DNA of 64,000 bases from Paraphaeosphaeria minitans (lineage: Eukaryota > Ascomycota > Dothideomycetes > Pleosporales > Didymosphaeriaceae), in the NCBI GenBank assembly GCA_015832175.1, contig WJXW01000005.1, forward strand, positions 868,001 through 932,000, given 5' to 3'. Position 1 is the stretch's first letter; each line of letters opens with the position of its first letter. Positions 9,750 through 22,197 of the stretch are shown here, piece by piece. The translations under genes and the position numbers were made by a program. Below the pieces are notes generated by a model, which did not search any database, had not been told where the DNA came from, and saw only the letters and a list, made by a program, of their open reading frames with translations.

Positions 9750-12700
9750 GTCGGCTAGGCGATGTAGTGTAGTGATTGAGTAATTTATTGCCTGTGGTAT
9801 TGCAAGTAGTTGTAGAGAGGAAGAAATAGCTAGGTAGCTTATATGCACTCGATACAAGAAGGCGAAGGAACAAAACGTCTGAGTGGTGAAGCAAAATATA
9901 GAACGGTGCCATATCATTATATCTGTTGAAGTCAAAGAGCAGGCTCAAACGGACGCTCGGTCTTAGAGTGCGCCAGGCGTGTTTACCCAAACTGTAGGTA
10001 TAGAGGCGGCCCTCGCGCCGCTCGCCTGCTGAACCCACCCTTGCGAAGACATGGGTCTTTGCGGGCTAACTTTGAATGATCTCCCTCGTCTTTGCACTGC
10101 CGATGAGCATCTCGCGACGCGTGGTATAGGTGCGGGTTGGGAGAGGTGCGTTTACTTTTGCAGTTGCTGGGCGAAGAGGCCGAAGTTGCGGGTCCCCTTG
10201 CTTGTTTCTAAGCCTCTTATTGGGTGCTCCTCAGCAGGAAACTGTACCGGAATTTCGAACAGGGCGCGTCAAGGGATATGGGGGCCAGGAACGGGCCGCC
10301 AGCAGACGTCCGGTATGCTCCAGCGTCCAGGGCATGCTCGCGTGGATCCATGCTCGCATCCGGAGCCGCTCACCGCATTTGTGAACACTTATGCACGCGG
10401 GAGGATGCAGCCACAATGCAGTAAAGAGAAGCCAGCGCACAGCCGTTTGAAAAGAAAGGGGTTTGCCATCCAGCTCCCCTTCGGCTGACGGATCCTCCAG
10501 AAGGCAATATCTAGCGCGAGGGGCATGCCCCAGTGTTTACCTGCCTACCTAGCGCCCGCCTAGGTATGCTAAACCATCCTACAAAATTATACCTGCAGCC
10601 CTTACGCGCTGCAGCGACAGACAGTAGGAGCGAAGCAGGCGGCTGGCTCTAGAGCCAGCCCTGAACGATACGTGCGAACTTAGACCTTGCTTGGAACATA
10701 CTTAATTCAAACATGAATATTCTCGAATCGGGTGTGGTGCCGCGTCGTAACCTGCACAGAGAATAGGTAACACCGTTAATTTCTTTACGCCACAGTAGAA
10801 GGGTAGGTACGGTTGCACCACAAGTTGGCCCAAACTCTATAGAAGCGGTGTGGTGCCGCGTCGCCACAGCTAGGAATGTCTGTAGAAGCCTGATCTCGGC
10901 CGTTCTGAGTGAAGCGCTGGCGTAGAATTTTTTCTTATTAGTGTAGGGCCGGTCGCTGTGATCTCAATCTGTAATCTGGGCCATACAAAATCTTCCAACG
11001 CCCCGCTATGACATAGCCAGATTAAGGGCCTGTTCGGTCGGACACGATCGAAACCTGGTCTGTACTCTAAATATACAAAACTTCGTGCAAAGGACATGTC
11101 ATCCAAGGACAAATAGCGGCGATGGGAGACCTCGAAAATGATACCAATGTGCCAAAGGCAACACAGCCATCTGCACCCGAGTACGAAGCACCGTCGCCGC
11201 ATCAGCGCCGGGGATGGACGTCTGCTAGCCGTGGAACTGGGGGGGGCGGCATGCGCCGCGTTCAGGGGTGGGTAACTGCGCAATGACGATCATGCAAGGA
11301 TAGGTACCCACGCCTGCATGGGTGGGCGAGACTGAGTTGCGTCAACCTTTGCGCTTACTGAAACGATACTCCAGAAGATTCGAGAAAAGCTCACTTGCCA
11401 AAAGGGGACGTACAGACTCTTCGACTGTGAGAGCACGTGATATGCATTTCCTGCGCTCGTATCATTTCTATATTCTTTTCTGCCCAAATTGATCTGCCCT
11501 GACCATGCGACATGCGACATGCTCCTACGATATCGTTCCCAACTGCTACGGTTCAATAAGGCTGACTCCGAGACACATGAGCCAAAGTTTACTTTTGGTG
11601 GGGTTCATAGGTAGGTTGGGAAGTAGGTACAAAGTCCTACCTACCTACCCAACCCCGACCTACACATCATAATGCACACAACATACGCTGTCCATGTTTA
11701 CTGTGAGAGAGGCCCCCATCATGCGGCTACACCGCTGCAGCAATTTCCTGAGGCTTTTTTTTAACATATCGTGGCTACGCCCTTACATCCGACTATGTTC
11801 CTTCTTCACAACGATATCGCCACGTCCATTTCCCTAGGGCCTAAATGGTAGGAGGATATGCTGTTTGCAATATCAAAGACCGCATTTCTACCAACACAAG
11901 TTCGTAGTGGGCCCTAATGTACCTAGTGCTTGGCCGTGCCTAGCACATCGATACCAACATTGACGTTGCTCATGATTCTGGAAAACCTCGCCCTCTTATT
12001 AGGTACCATGTGGCATCCGATTGTGGACTATTTTATCGCGCTACCTTGCCTTCGCGCAGTTCGTCCGAGGCTTCATGAACGATTAGTTACTCAAAGATGG
12101 CAACACATCGGCGTCATTATCGATCGATGAGGATGAACTCTTGCGCTTGGCACATAGGTGGTGAAGCAGGCTCTTGTTCCACCCCACATTCTTGCACTCA
12201 TGCACCCACCCACACACCAACTTTCCACAACTAATCCCGAACGAACCCAAGCACCAACCTCCCCCTACGCACATCCCTCGCCGCCAGACCTAAATAGTCC
12301 CGCGCCTCCCCCACCCCACCTACACCCCCCAGACAACGCGACATGGACCCCACCCAAGCGCCGCCCCCGCTCCCGCCCTCCCCTCGACCCTCGCCCTCCA
12401 AATCCACACCAGGCAACCTCCCACCTCCCGCAGCGCCACCACCCCGCCCGCTACGCCGCCGCCGCCTCCGGCTCCGGCGCCCCACGCCGATGTGGTCGCA
12501 TTCGATCTTTCGGGGCGTCCTGATACGGCAGCGGCGATTGGGGGCGTGTATGTGGCGGAGGCAGAGGCAGGGTGGTCGGTGGTGGTGGTGGTGGTGTGAG
12601 CGCCACGTTTATTTATCCACGGATCCATCTCCGCGCCAGGGTCGCTTGCTGGGAGCCGGGAGCCGGGAGCTGCCGTTGCCGTTGCCGTTAGGTACCGTTA

Positions 12701-13348
12701 CCGTTACCGTTGACCTTGAAGCCCACCTACCCACCCAGCCCCACCCCCCAAGAACAACGCAACACCACATACTCCACGCATATCCAAGCCCCCGAAATCG
12801 CTGCACATAGTAGATATAGTGCCATCATAAATCGTAATCATAACTTTAATCGTAATCCTAATCATACTCATAATCATGCCTGCCTACCTGCCTCCGATAT
12901 CCATCGTACCTATTCCGTGAACCGCGACCATCCGTTCGGCCTTTTGTGATGCAAGAGCCATCTTCGTTCAGCCCGTTACGTGGAGAGATCAAGGGCGTCT
13001 ATTCATGTTCATGGTTATGAGACTCTTGAGGAGAAACAGAGAGACGGAGAGAGAGATAGGAAAGCAACTGACAACTTGTCAAAGGGCCCGAGATATCCAT
13101 GTTCACTAGAATGTGCACAGTAGCTGTGCTGTCTATACATTGCACCCCAGACGTGCAGAGCATTGAAAGGAGACACTACGATGTGCATGTTATGCCAAAA
13201 CGAGTGGGAAGAGGTGAATGGAATGACAAAACAAGGGAGGCAAAAAAATAAGGAAGGAAGAAGAAGAACCGACACAAACCAACCCATGCAGAAGAGTTGG
13301 CCATCAGCACTACTCAGCTCCCCCCATTTCAGACTTCCCTTTTCAACG
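9750..13348. other. 3.6 kb gene-poor region
   Basis: No gene is supported. It contains a 17 bp direct repeat (10731-10747 and 10847-10863), a TAGG/CCTA inverted block near 11610-11656, a low-GC stretch, and a C-rich segment at about 12160-12600. There an ATG at 12343 opens a proline-rich ORF whose plausible continuation lies in another frame. Short AATCNT repeats occur near 12825-12880. Confidence 0.5.
11607..11656. repeat. TAGG/CCTA inverted block
   Basis: TAGGTAGGTTGGG and TAGGTAC on the left face CCTACCTACCTACCCAACC on the right, so the block can fold as an imperfect hairpin. It is one of about a dozen such arrays in the window. Confidence 0.75.
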
Positions 13349-15718
13349 CTAAATCACAGGCGCAAAGCCCCTCATGGTAGCCGGTCTCTCGAGTCCTCCG
13401 CGCGCGAGCGGTCCCGCAGGCATTCTAGCACCAGCAGGCAACGCCTTCCTCACGCGCTCCTCGTAGATTGTGTAGGGTCTCCCGTTCTCGTCCACCTCTC
13501 GATACTCCACCATGTAATGCTCGCCGCTCGCTTCGCTGCCTGAATCTGTAGCATCGTCCCAGTCCTGGTGCTTGCGGTTCGGAGGCGGTGTTGGGGAGCG
13601 AGAGAACCTTCGTCGAACTCTCTGACCAAGGTCTCGTATTTGAGAAGCTGCCCTCCTCAGTGGAGATGCTTCGCGACGAGGTTCAGCGGGGGGATGCCGA
13701 GTGCGTCCACGGTCGTCCCGAGGCGGCCGACTCACGGCATTCTCTCGACACTCGTGTGTGTCGCGCCCGGATTCAGAGTGCAATTGGCGGAAGTGGAGTT
13801 CTTCGACTTCACGTCGCCGAGTATGCGATTTATCTCGAATGTACGGGCGAGGCGGGGACTCCTCACGGACGCGAAGCTGTTCAAGCCTCTGGGTGGGCAA
13901 TTCCGGGGAAGGTATCTCTTCGACATGCCCGCGCTGATAATGGTACCGTTGACGACTCAGGTAGGCATAATCGTCATCGCAGACGCACTGTTCACCTCTG
14001 CAAGTCACACACCGTGCATGAGACTCCCTCACGTGCACGGAAGGCCTGCGTTCGCCGCCAAATTGGACACGATTGCCTCCTACTTCGGGCAGCATGCTAT
14101 CATAGCTCGTCTCCATCACGTGCCGAGATGGTTGCGACTCGTAGAATTGAGAACGAGTCTTGAGGATCCCACGGGGTGGTTCTGGTGGTGGAGACTGTGT
14201 CTCTTCCGGGTAGTAACCGGGCATATTGGCCGGCGTGAATGTACGGAATGGTGTTGGGTGCGCAGCAAGGCGGGATCTAGCATCTGGCGATGGGCTACGC
14301 TGCCGTTCATACTCTTCACCGCGTCTATAGCGGACTCGCACATCATCTGCGGGGGGACTGACAGGGGAGAACCGAACTTCCGACCTCGTGCGACGCCTGA
14401 GTGTGGCTGGCGGGCTTCGCTCTGAACTGATCTCTCGGGAAGTGCGGTATTCGACGCGTGTAGAGCGTCTGGGTCCGACATTTGCGCGAACGGTAGACCT
14501 GTAGACACCGCGTTCAGGACTGAGAGAATGACATCTATGATATTCTCGTCCACGAGTGCGCCCGCGGCGATCGCCATCGTCAATCTGGATGGTAATGGTC
14601 GAAGAAGCCTCCTTCTCTTCTTGCCTCTGCCTCTCTTTCTCTCTTCTCTCCTTGGTTTTCCTTGCCCTCTTCTTACAACGGCGGCATGAAGTGCTGATAA
14701 GGGCTTGGCCAGGAATAATCGGGTGATGACGATGATAGCCGGCTGAGCGCATCTGGCCGCATACACTACAGACATGGCAGAGGGCCAGTGGAGGAACATT
14801 GGGCGGTGGGAAGACCTCTTTTCCTGGGAGTTGTGGTGATGGCACCCTCACAACATCTGGCGGTGGCCATGGTCCGGAATAGCGAGAGCGAGCGCTTTCC
14901 CTCGTGCTTTCAAAGCTCCAATCTCTCGGGTGGTACGCAGGGTTCTCGTGGACCTGCGCTCGTCAGACACGTTGACATAAACTTTCGAAATGGCCCAAGC
15001 CATCTGCATAACCTGTACATACTGGTGCCATCGCAGGAGCGTTGTTATAGCCGAGCTGCGTCGGCTGGTGTCCAGCTTGACTATACTGCCACGCACCAGA
15101 GAAAGGGGACTGCTGCGGAAAGTTATAACTTCTTGGAAGGTCTACATAGCCCTGTGACCTGGCATGCGGTGGTATATCTGGCCCCTGCGGGTTGTAAGGC
15201 TGCAGCTGGCCGTGCTGTGCCAACGCAGCATGCGAGGCCGGTGTTGCTGGCACCGCAGGAGGTGGAGTCGGGGCAGCGGGCGGGACGTGAGCCCGCGCGA
15301 ACTGCTGTGTATTAGCGGAACGTGCTGGGACAAGCGCGGTGTTGAGCTTGGACAGATTCAATGGGTACGTGTACGGCGGAGGGAATAGAAAGAGATCGGC
15401 TTTACTCCTGGTGGGGGGGTTAGCCATTGCTGTCGTGCAGCCACCTGCCCTCGTCAGAGGAACCGTATGGCTTCGAGGGACGTACACAGGATTTGTTTGG
15501 AGATAATGCTGCTGGGCGGCATACGGGTTCTGCATGCCCTGGGGCACCTGCTGCGCGGGCACGCCGAACCCGGCAGCAGCGTATGGGTTCTGGAAGTTCG
15601 CGCCCGGCTGCTGCCCTAGCTGTCCCTGCTGCTGCTGTTGCTTTTGCTGCTGTGCGTCATTGCTGCCCGCATTACCGCCCATGTATTGCTGATATGCCCT
15701 GAGCGCTTCGGCAGACAT
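13349..15718 (-). CDS. Uncharacterised Q-rich / RS-rich protein with a Cys cluster
   Basis: Two exons, 15718-15023 and 14953-13349, joined over a 69 nt intron (GTATGT...GTCTGAC...GCGCAG), give a 766-aa protein. The start MSAEALRAYQQYMGG is preferred because upstream codons are a low-complexity GA-derived leader. Residues ~1-230 are rich in Gln, Pro, Asn and Tyr with NPYAA repeats. Near residue 290 lies a Cys/His cluster, LCHVCSVCGQMRSAGYHRHHP, then CRRCKKR about 20 residues on, probably a small zinc module. It is followed by a charged coiled segment (KERREKERQRQEEKE) and a long Arg/Ser/Pro/Glu-rich tail, with a second Cys group (CVTCRGEQCVC). I recognise no enzyme domain; the composition suggests a nuclear RNA- or chromatin-associated scaffold, which is inference. 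Extra introns in the first exon cannot be excluded. Confidence 0.75.
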
Positions 15719-16273
15719 GGTGACACCCGGAAGACACGAGCCTCGAGTGCTCGAGCAAGACCCGACGGCGGGTGGGCGAAATTGGTGTAACGAGAGGCCG
15801 ACAGCGAAGAGACGCAGAGAAAGACAACGGGAGAGAAAGAGGGAGAAAGAGGGAGACAGAGAGACAGAGAGAGAGAGAGAGAGAGCGGGACCAGGAAGTC
15901 GACAGTGGGGTTGAGAGAGAGAGAGAAGAGTTGAAGTGACGGCGAAGCTCATTGGACGGACGGCCACGAAGGGAAAGACGAAATCAGAGTGACCATGTTA
16001 CGTCCCTGCTCTATTCCTGCCTCGGACCTACAGCACAGTGCCAGCCAATGCCCCTGCTATTGTGCTACGGTTCTGCCTCACCACCTTGTGCCGCGCTTCT
16101 CTTCGACACATGTCTGCCTGGCGTGTGCTTCACGGCCCAATACCAAGCGAGATTGGGAGCTATTCTGCTTTTATTGTTCACCCAACGCCTGCTTGTCCAG
16201 GCTGTGAACCGGCCTACTTTTACAATGCTCAACATCTACTAAGAAAGTACGCTTACGCTTACGTGCAAAATAT
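15719..16273. other. Intergenic, with GA-rich leader tract
   Basis: It holds the promoter/5' leader of the Q-rich gene, including a purine GA-repeat tract at about 15830-15930, and the 3' flank of STT3. I see no gene. Confidence 0.6.
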
Positions 16274-18719
16274 CTACTCAACCCTCAAAACGCGCGGGCC
16301 TTTCCTCTTCGGGGCCTTCTTCTTCTTGTGACCCTTGTCAAACGACGTGGCGCTCTGATGGTCACGTCCAAAGTTGTCGGGTTCCTTGACCTTGTAGATC
16401 CTGATGATCCAGTTTTCGCTGGTGAAGGCCTCCTCAATGGTACTGAGCTCGGGACCTTGAGCGGGAAGTCGCGCATTACGAACACGGTCAGTGGCCTGTC
16501 CGGCCGGGAACAGCGAGTGGTAGTTGTAGTAGGACATCTTGTACCTGTTGGGCATTAGTATGTGCGAAAGCATGCAATAGCTCATCACTTACATCAAGCT
16601 ATTCTTCATGGTCGGCGTGGCCTCTTCGTCTACGCGGTACTCGCCACGTGGCGTGAAGAAGTTGCGCTCTTTGACCTCCTCGGGCCAGATACCCTCGGCG
16701 ATGCGGACCATCCAGAGAAACTTGTTGATATCGTCACCAGAGTAGCCCAGAAGTCCTCCGAAGACGACCAGTACGTAGTCCACCTCGTGCTGCCGCATAA
16801 TCGGGTAGCTGACCTCTTCCCGGGAGCTCATAGCCTTACCGACAGTGGCGATATGTGTGTTGTTCCATGTATTGTTGTCCACAAGTGTCGGCCTGTCAGC
16901 CATTCCACCGATCTGGTAGCCGTAGTCCCACCAAGACATGATCTTGGCATTGTCAGGCGTGTTTTGTCGGAGCCAGTAGTAGGCTTCACGGTAGTCGTCG
17001 ATAATGTGCTGGCTGCCGTCAGGAAGGCGGGATGCAAGCACGACTGAAGGCGAAGAGTAGGCGTTGGAAGTGACCCAAGTGCAGTGGAGGACAAAGAGGA
17101 GCAGATACACAACTGAAGCTCCCATGACGGTGAGCTTTGAGGCGTACGAGTACACTCCGATCAAAGGCTGGCGCGTAGAACGAAGACCCTCCGGAAGCAC
17201 TGCAGCAGCAGCGACCTTTGCAGCGTCCTTCGAGTCTCCATTCTCCTTGGCCGGCTCAGCCTTTGGCGTCTTGGCGTTCAGGTAGGTGTCGAGAATCTGC
17301 GAAAAGGCCATGGCAGATGCAACGCAGACAATAGGGGTCAACGTCAGCATGAGACGAACCATGACACCAGCGAAGTAGCTGGCAAGCACAGCGTAGATGA
17401 CGATAAATACTTGCTCGTCGGTCAACTTGCGGAAGCACATGTAAACACCAGCGGGGAATAGCCAGATCATCATGCTCAAGTCGAAGAAGAAGGCGGGCCA
17501 GGCGGTCGGCTGATGTTCGGAGACGGACGCAATAATGGGGATGTGGATCTTAGCATACCCAGTGTCCCAGAGCGAGTAGAAGCGGCCAGTCCACGGAGCG
17601 ATGACGCCGGAGACGGTCAGCAGAACGAGACCTCCCAAGGCAACGACGAAGATGAACAGGACAAGAGCGCGTAGGAGAGTCTGGAACTGCTTGCTGGGGA
17701 TCTGGGTGCGGATCCACTCGACTCCTCCAACCAATTGGAGGAGACCAAAGACGCCGAGCGCGGACATGTGCTCACTACTCCTGATGGGCAGGAAACCGAC
17801 GAAGGGAATCTGCATGCTCGCAAGCGTGCCCAGCGCATACCAAGAAGTATAGCTAACGTACAACCTCGGGCTGTATCGGCCCATGCAGATGAGCACAAAT
17901 GCGTGCAGCGGGAGCAAGTTGGTAATGAAGACGTATCCACCCCACGCCGACACCATGTATCCGTAGAATAGCGCCGTCAGCGCGCCCCAGAACATGGATC
18001 CGTTCTTGACCGCCTTGATCCACAGGAAAAAGGTGAAGACCAGCAAAAAAATGGCGATAGCCTCGTTGTCGTAGCTTCCGGCAACGGATCGCGAGATGTA
18101 ACCGGGCGTGATGCCCATGAAGGCGGCGGCGAGGAGCCCGGCGGAAGGGGACGTGACCATCTCGGAAGTCAGGAGATATGTCGCAAGAGCGGTGAGGCCC
18201 GAGAAGCCTGGCGCGAGCAGCACGCAGATGTTGCGAATGTCGACGGGGAGCGTGAGGAAGCGGAGGAGGTGGTAGATGGCGCCGCTGGTCACCATCAGGC
18301 CAGGATAGAGGGTGCCACCAGTAACTCGACCGAGGGGGTGCCATGTTCCTGTTGTTGCGATGCTATTAGCAAGGCCCTCTCGATGCTCCCACGGTGGCGC
18401 CAAAGTGCTGGGCGCGAGGGGAACTTACGGTCGTCGAACCAGTCCCAGAAGCTGTAGAAGCCATTCTGGACGAGATACTTGGTTGCTCGAAAGTTGAACC
18501 ACGGATCGACTGCGTTTCAATTAGCCCATAGCCCTGCGGCATCCGATTGGCGTCCTCACACTCGTGGATGATGCTCTCGAAGCGGATCACGGAGAACAGA
18601 CGACTCGCAACGGCAGCGCCCGCAATCAGACACAGAATGATTACGCGAAGCAGGCCTCGCGTGTTCCGGCCGCTGACCTGCTTTATAAATTTGTCTGTCT
18701 CGGACTCTGCAGCCGCCAT
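16274..18719 (-). CDS. STT3: Oligosaccharyltransferase catalytic subunit STT3
   Basis: Four exons, 18719-18560, 18509-18429, 18348-16593 and 16544-16274, give 755 aa, close to the known length. STT3 transfers the preassembled glycan from dolichol diphosphate to Asn in N-X-S/T sequons in the ER lumen. The N-terminus has one membrane helix followed by [20 protein letters not shown], rebuilt across intron 1, whose Asp is part of the metal/substrate site. Next come [22 protein letters not shown] (across intron 2) and a multi-spanning region. The SVSE motif ([13 protein letters not shown]), the [10 protein letters not shown] catalytic signature, DNNTWNNTH and the [11 protein letters not shown] element are all present. 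The last exon supplies [11 protein letters not shown] and a Lys-rich C-terminus. All key motifs are intact. Confidence 0.97.
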
Positions 18720-19159
18720 GGTGGAGAGAATTGGGTGTTGAAGAGAGACGTTGCACTCCAGGCCGCGTCACGAAGCTCTCAAGCTAAGCTCGCGGTTTCG
18801 AGGACACCTGTATCATTTTACCGAGCGCCAAGCCGGACGCACGTGCCCGCAACCTTCACTCCACACAACGTGGGGCATGGGCGCACCAGCCCGCAGCGAA
18901 CCAGATCGTGCGAAATCCACCGCAGTATCTTTCGGGCTGGGTGCATGATTTTGTCATTGCGCGATGCACCCAACACATAGCACAGGCTGGGCCTCGTTGA
19001 CCAAACCGCAAGGTATAGTTCATGCAAGCGACGCCGAGTACACTCTGTAGGTAGGTAGGTACTCAAAGCACCCATCGAGCGTTCAAGATACATAAACCAC
19101 TGGGTTATCGAAACCAACGCTTTCCACCCAGTCGCACGCCTAAATCAGTCCAATTCAAA
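18720..19159. other. Intergenic, STT3 promoter and 3' flank of the C2H2 gene
   Basis: No gene is visible. A short TAGG array lies near 19047-19063. The STT3 5' region lacks a clear TATA box. Confidence 0.6.
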
Positions 19160-22100
19160 TCAACCCAGCATGGTTCCACCGTCAAACCCTCCCACCACGC
19201 CGTCAGCCGGACAGTTGCTGCAAAGATGATGGCTACAATCCATACACATCACATACATGTTCCCTAGCCATGGCCCGTTTCCGCACGAACACTGCAGTCC
19301 TGTTAGTATTGACATTCAGTAGAGGGTAGATAGACTAACGCAGTAGCGATTGACGTCCGTCCGCCGGCGCTTGGAGGTTGGCGCCGGCACAAAGTCGTCG
19401 TCGACTGGGTGCGGCCTTTTCCTTGGCATGTCTTCGGTCGTGTTGGCCGGTGGCGGTATCGAGGCTAGTCTCGGGATTGAGTCGTAGGGAGGGTACGATC
19501 CGTCGCCTGCGCCTTCGGTGGTCGGGGGCGAGCTGTCGTCTGGCTCGCCATCACCATCCTCGTCGCCGTCATCGTCATCAAACTTCGTGCGGTCCATCTT
19601 TCTCGGTGACTCTCCTTTCGTTTTCCGCGTCTCCACGCACAACCACTGTTCGATCGCTCGTTTCTCCTTGTTGAAATGAGCATCTATGTGATCGAATCTC
19701 TCGTCCCATGCAGCATTGCGTCTTTCCTTTAGTCCCACGATCTTCTGGCAAAATCCGCACCAGAATTGTCTTTGGTAGTTCTTTCCAATGAGGCAGGCTT
19801 TTGTTTCACCCGACATGTCAGAGTCCTTGGCTACCCTGTGCTCGTTCACAAGGTGTTGGGTAAACAGCTCGACGCGCTGGAACAGCTCTCCACAAGGGTT
19901 GCCATGAATCGGATCCGTTCTTTGGCAGCGGAAGGATTCCATCTGAAAGTGTTGACTATTCTCGTGACGTTTCCAGTCTGATTTTGCTCCGAACCGTTTG
20001 TGGCACTTTGGATATGTGCAACCGTAAGGCTTGGTGTGACGTTTCATGTGTTTCTTCATATCGCAAGCTCGGGCCAGAGTCACTTCGCAGTGTGTGCATT
20101 GAAGCCTATCTGAAGAGGAACCCCTCGAAGATTGACGAGTCCGAGATACGCATGGAGAGTTCCGACTGTGCTTGATAAGATTGGAAATTGCCTGCGAAGC
20201 TTTGAGCGCTTCCGTCTTCGTCATGATGGTATCCAAACGTGTATCTTCAAGCTCGTGTTGATCGCTCCGGAAATTCTGGGATGTACCCGACAGTATCCGC
20301 AAAACCACGCTCCCCAGATCGGCACCATCGACGGAAGGGTCGGCTTGACATTCGGCTATCAAGGCTTTGCCAAATTTTTGAAGAGCAGAACGCTGCTGCT
20401 CTGCATGGGTAACTTGTCTCTGTTGTTCAGCCTTGGTCTGAGATGCACTAGATAGATGGCGAAGTGATCCAGTAGCGGTGGCAGGCTGGGTTGATGCGAC
20501 ATCGGCAAGTTTTTTCAGGGGATGCTGAGGCCGAGACTTTCTCATATTGGGGTCTGCGGATGTGGATGACCGTGGCGAAATGGACCTTGTTCCACTTTTG
20601 GTTTCGGTGTAAAGGTCTGGGGCTTTCAGAAAGTGGCCGCCCTCGTGACGAGTCATTCGATCATTGTCCAAAGCGTACTTGTGGGAACCAGGATCAAAAT
20701 TGGCGGCCCAAGGGTTCTCGTCCTGGTCTGGGGTTAAGCTTATTCCGGACGCGGGATCATCAAGCTCATTACCAGCTGCCTGCGCTTCAATGCCAATCCC
20801 TGCGAGCATATCGGCCTGGGTCATCGTCGATGGAGGCATTGGACCTCTATACGAGGATCTGCAGGGTTCAGCACGACAGCCCGTTTAAAACTCAAGTCGG
20901 TCACGTACTTGCGAATGAGGTCTGTCTCATCTTCATCTCCGTGCATGCGAGTGATGTGTTGTTTGAAGTTATCCAGCCGTGGCCAAATCTTGCTTCGATT
21001 ACGACAATGATCGGAAGCGCATTGATAAGAGTCTCGTTCGACCCCGATACGATGAACACTCTTCTTGTGTCGCTGGAGGTCGTTGATCGTAGTGAAACCC
21101 TTTCCTTGCGCCACTCGGCGACAACCCTGGACATCGCATGCGTGTGGCTTGTCGTGTTTGAGCATATGTTTTCTGCAGACGGGAAATGAGCAAAGATGAT
21201 GCTGGGCACATTGATCGGTACGTACTTGTAGTCGGATGGACATTTAGATACTTCTTTACACTTGGAGCAAACGTAGATGCTCTTGCTCTGGTTCTGGCTA
21301 CGGCCACTGTATACCGATGCTTGATCCGAAGGAGGTGGAACATACTCCGTCGTCGACTCGCTAGGTGCAGAGGTGACATTGAGGTTTGACATTTCGAACA
21401 TGCCAGTTGGCAAGTCCTGGTCAGCACGTTCTGGCTCATTACTGATCACGGACTGCGGTGCTGGATGCGTGAAGTAGCCAGAGTCAGACCTAGGACCTAC
21501 AACACTCTCTAGATCGGAAATTTGCTGTTGGCGATAAGGGCCAAACTTCATGTGGGATCTAGGGAATGAAGCACGATCCACGACAGTATCGTTATATGCT
21601 GCCCGCATTGGATTCCAGGGCTCACCATGCTGATCATTGCTGTACATACGCAGAGACAGTGATGCCATACTCGAAGCATGCTCTGTAACTCCATTCACAT
21701 CAGTCGTCCCGTGACCTACACTTGATTGTAAATTTGCGGCATGAGATATACTAGCTGCTGTATTCAGAGCGAATCCAGACTGGTAAGAATACATGGGAGA
21801 CGTTGCATGGTCCGTATCGCTAGGACTACCGATGGTAGAGCGACGTCCCGAGTGACTCGGCACGGCCAGGTGAGAAAGCGCTTGGAGATTGTTGCTCATC
21901 CTACTACGCTGTGGGTGGACATCAGGTGATATTGCCTGGTGTCCATTGAAGAACACAGGAGCTGGCATTGCGGTAGAATGAGTTCCCGACGGACTTGGTG
22001 TATTCCGCACGGGTGCTGGTACAGGGTGTCTCCATTGCAAGTGATAGTCATTGCCGGCTCGTGGTTCCTGAGGATCGAAATAGTACTGCAGGAGTTACCA

Positions 22101-22197
22101 CCATCATGAAATTGGGAGAAGTGGGGTCGCAGGCACATACAGACGACCCATCGGCTCCAATGTACTGTATGGCGGGGTTTTCGTTGGGCTGTGCCAT
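19160..22197 (-). CDS. Large C2H2 zinc-finger protein with C-terminal Cys-rich module (943 aa)
   Basis: Five exons, 22197-22141, 22085-21226, 21172-20909, 20858-19340 and 19291-19160, all close in frame. Introns are 48-55 nt. The first two exons join as MAQPNENPAIQYIGADGSS + YYFDPQEP. Residues ~20-300 are disordered and Ser-rich. A first finger block follows (CSKC...HMLKHDKPHAC...C...H...H, then CASDHC...HITRMH). A second block has CTHCEVTLARACDMKKHMKRH, CTYPKCHKRFGAKSDWKRHENSQH, a split finger ending ELFTQHLVNEH, and CGFCQKIV...FDHIDAH. The 50 nt intron at 20859-20908 fuses what would otherwise look like two overlapping genes. The last exon adds CCSCGNGPW...CMDCSHHLCSNC, a zinc-ribbon-like tail. 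It is probably a nuclear transcription factor; targets are unknown. It has two similar genes in the window. Confidence 0.85.

Noticed and set aside
9750..12150. Transposon remnant
   Set aside because: No terminal repeats, transposase or reverse-transcriptase motifs are visible on either strand; only one short direct repeat is present.
16562..17047. Plus-strand ORFs across STT3
   Set aside because: They are antisense shadows of the STT3 exons.
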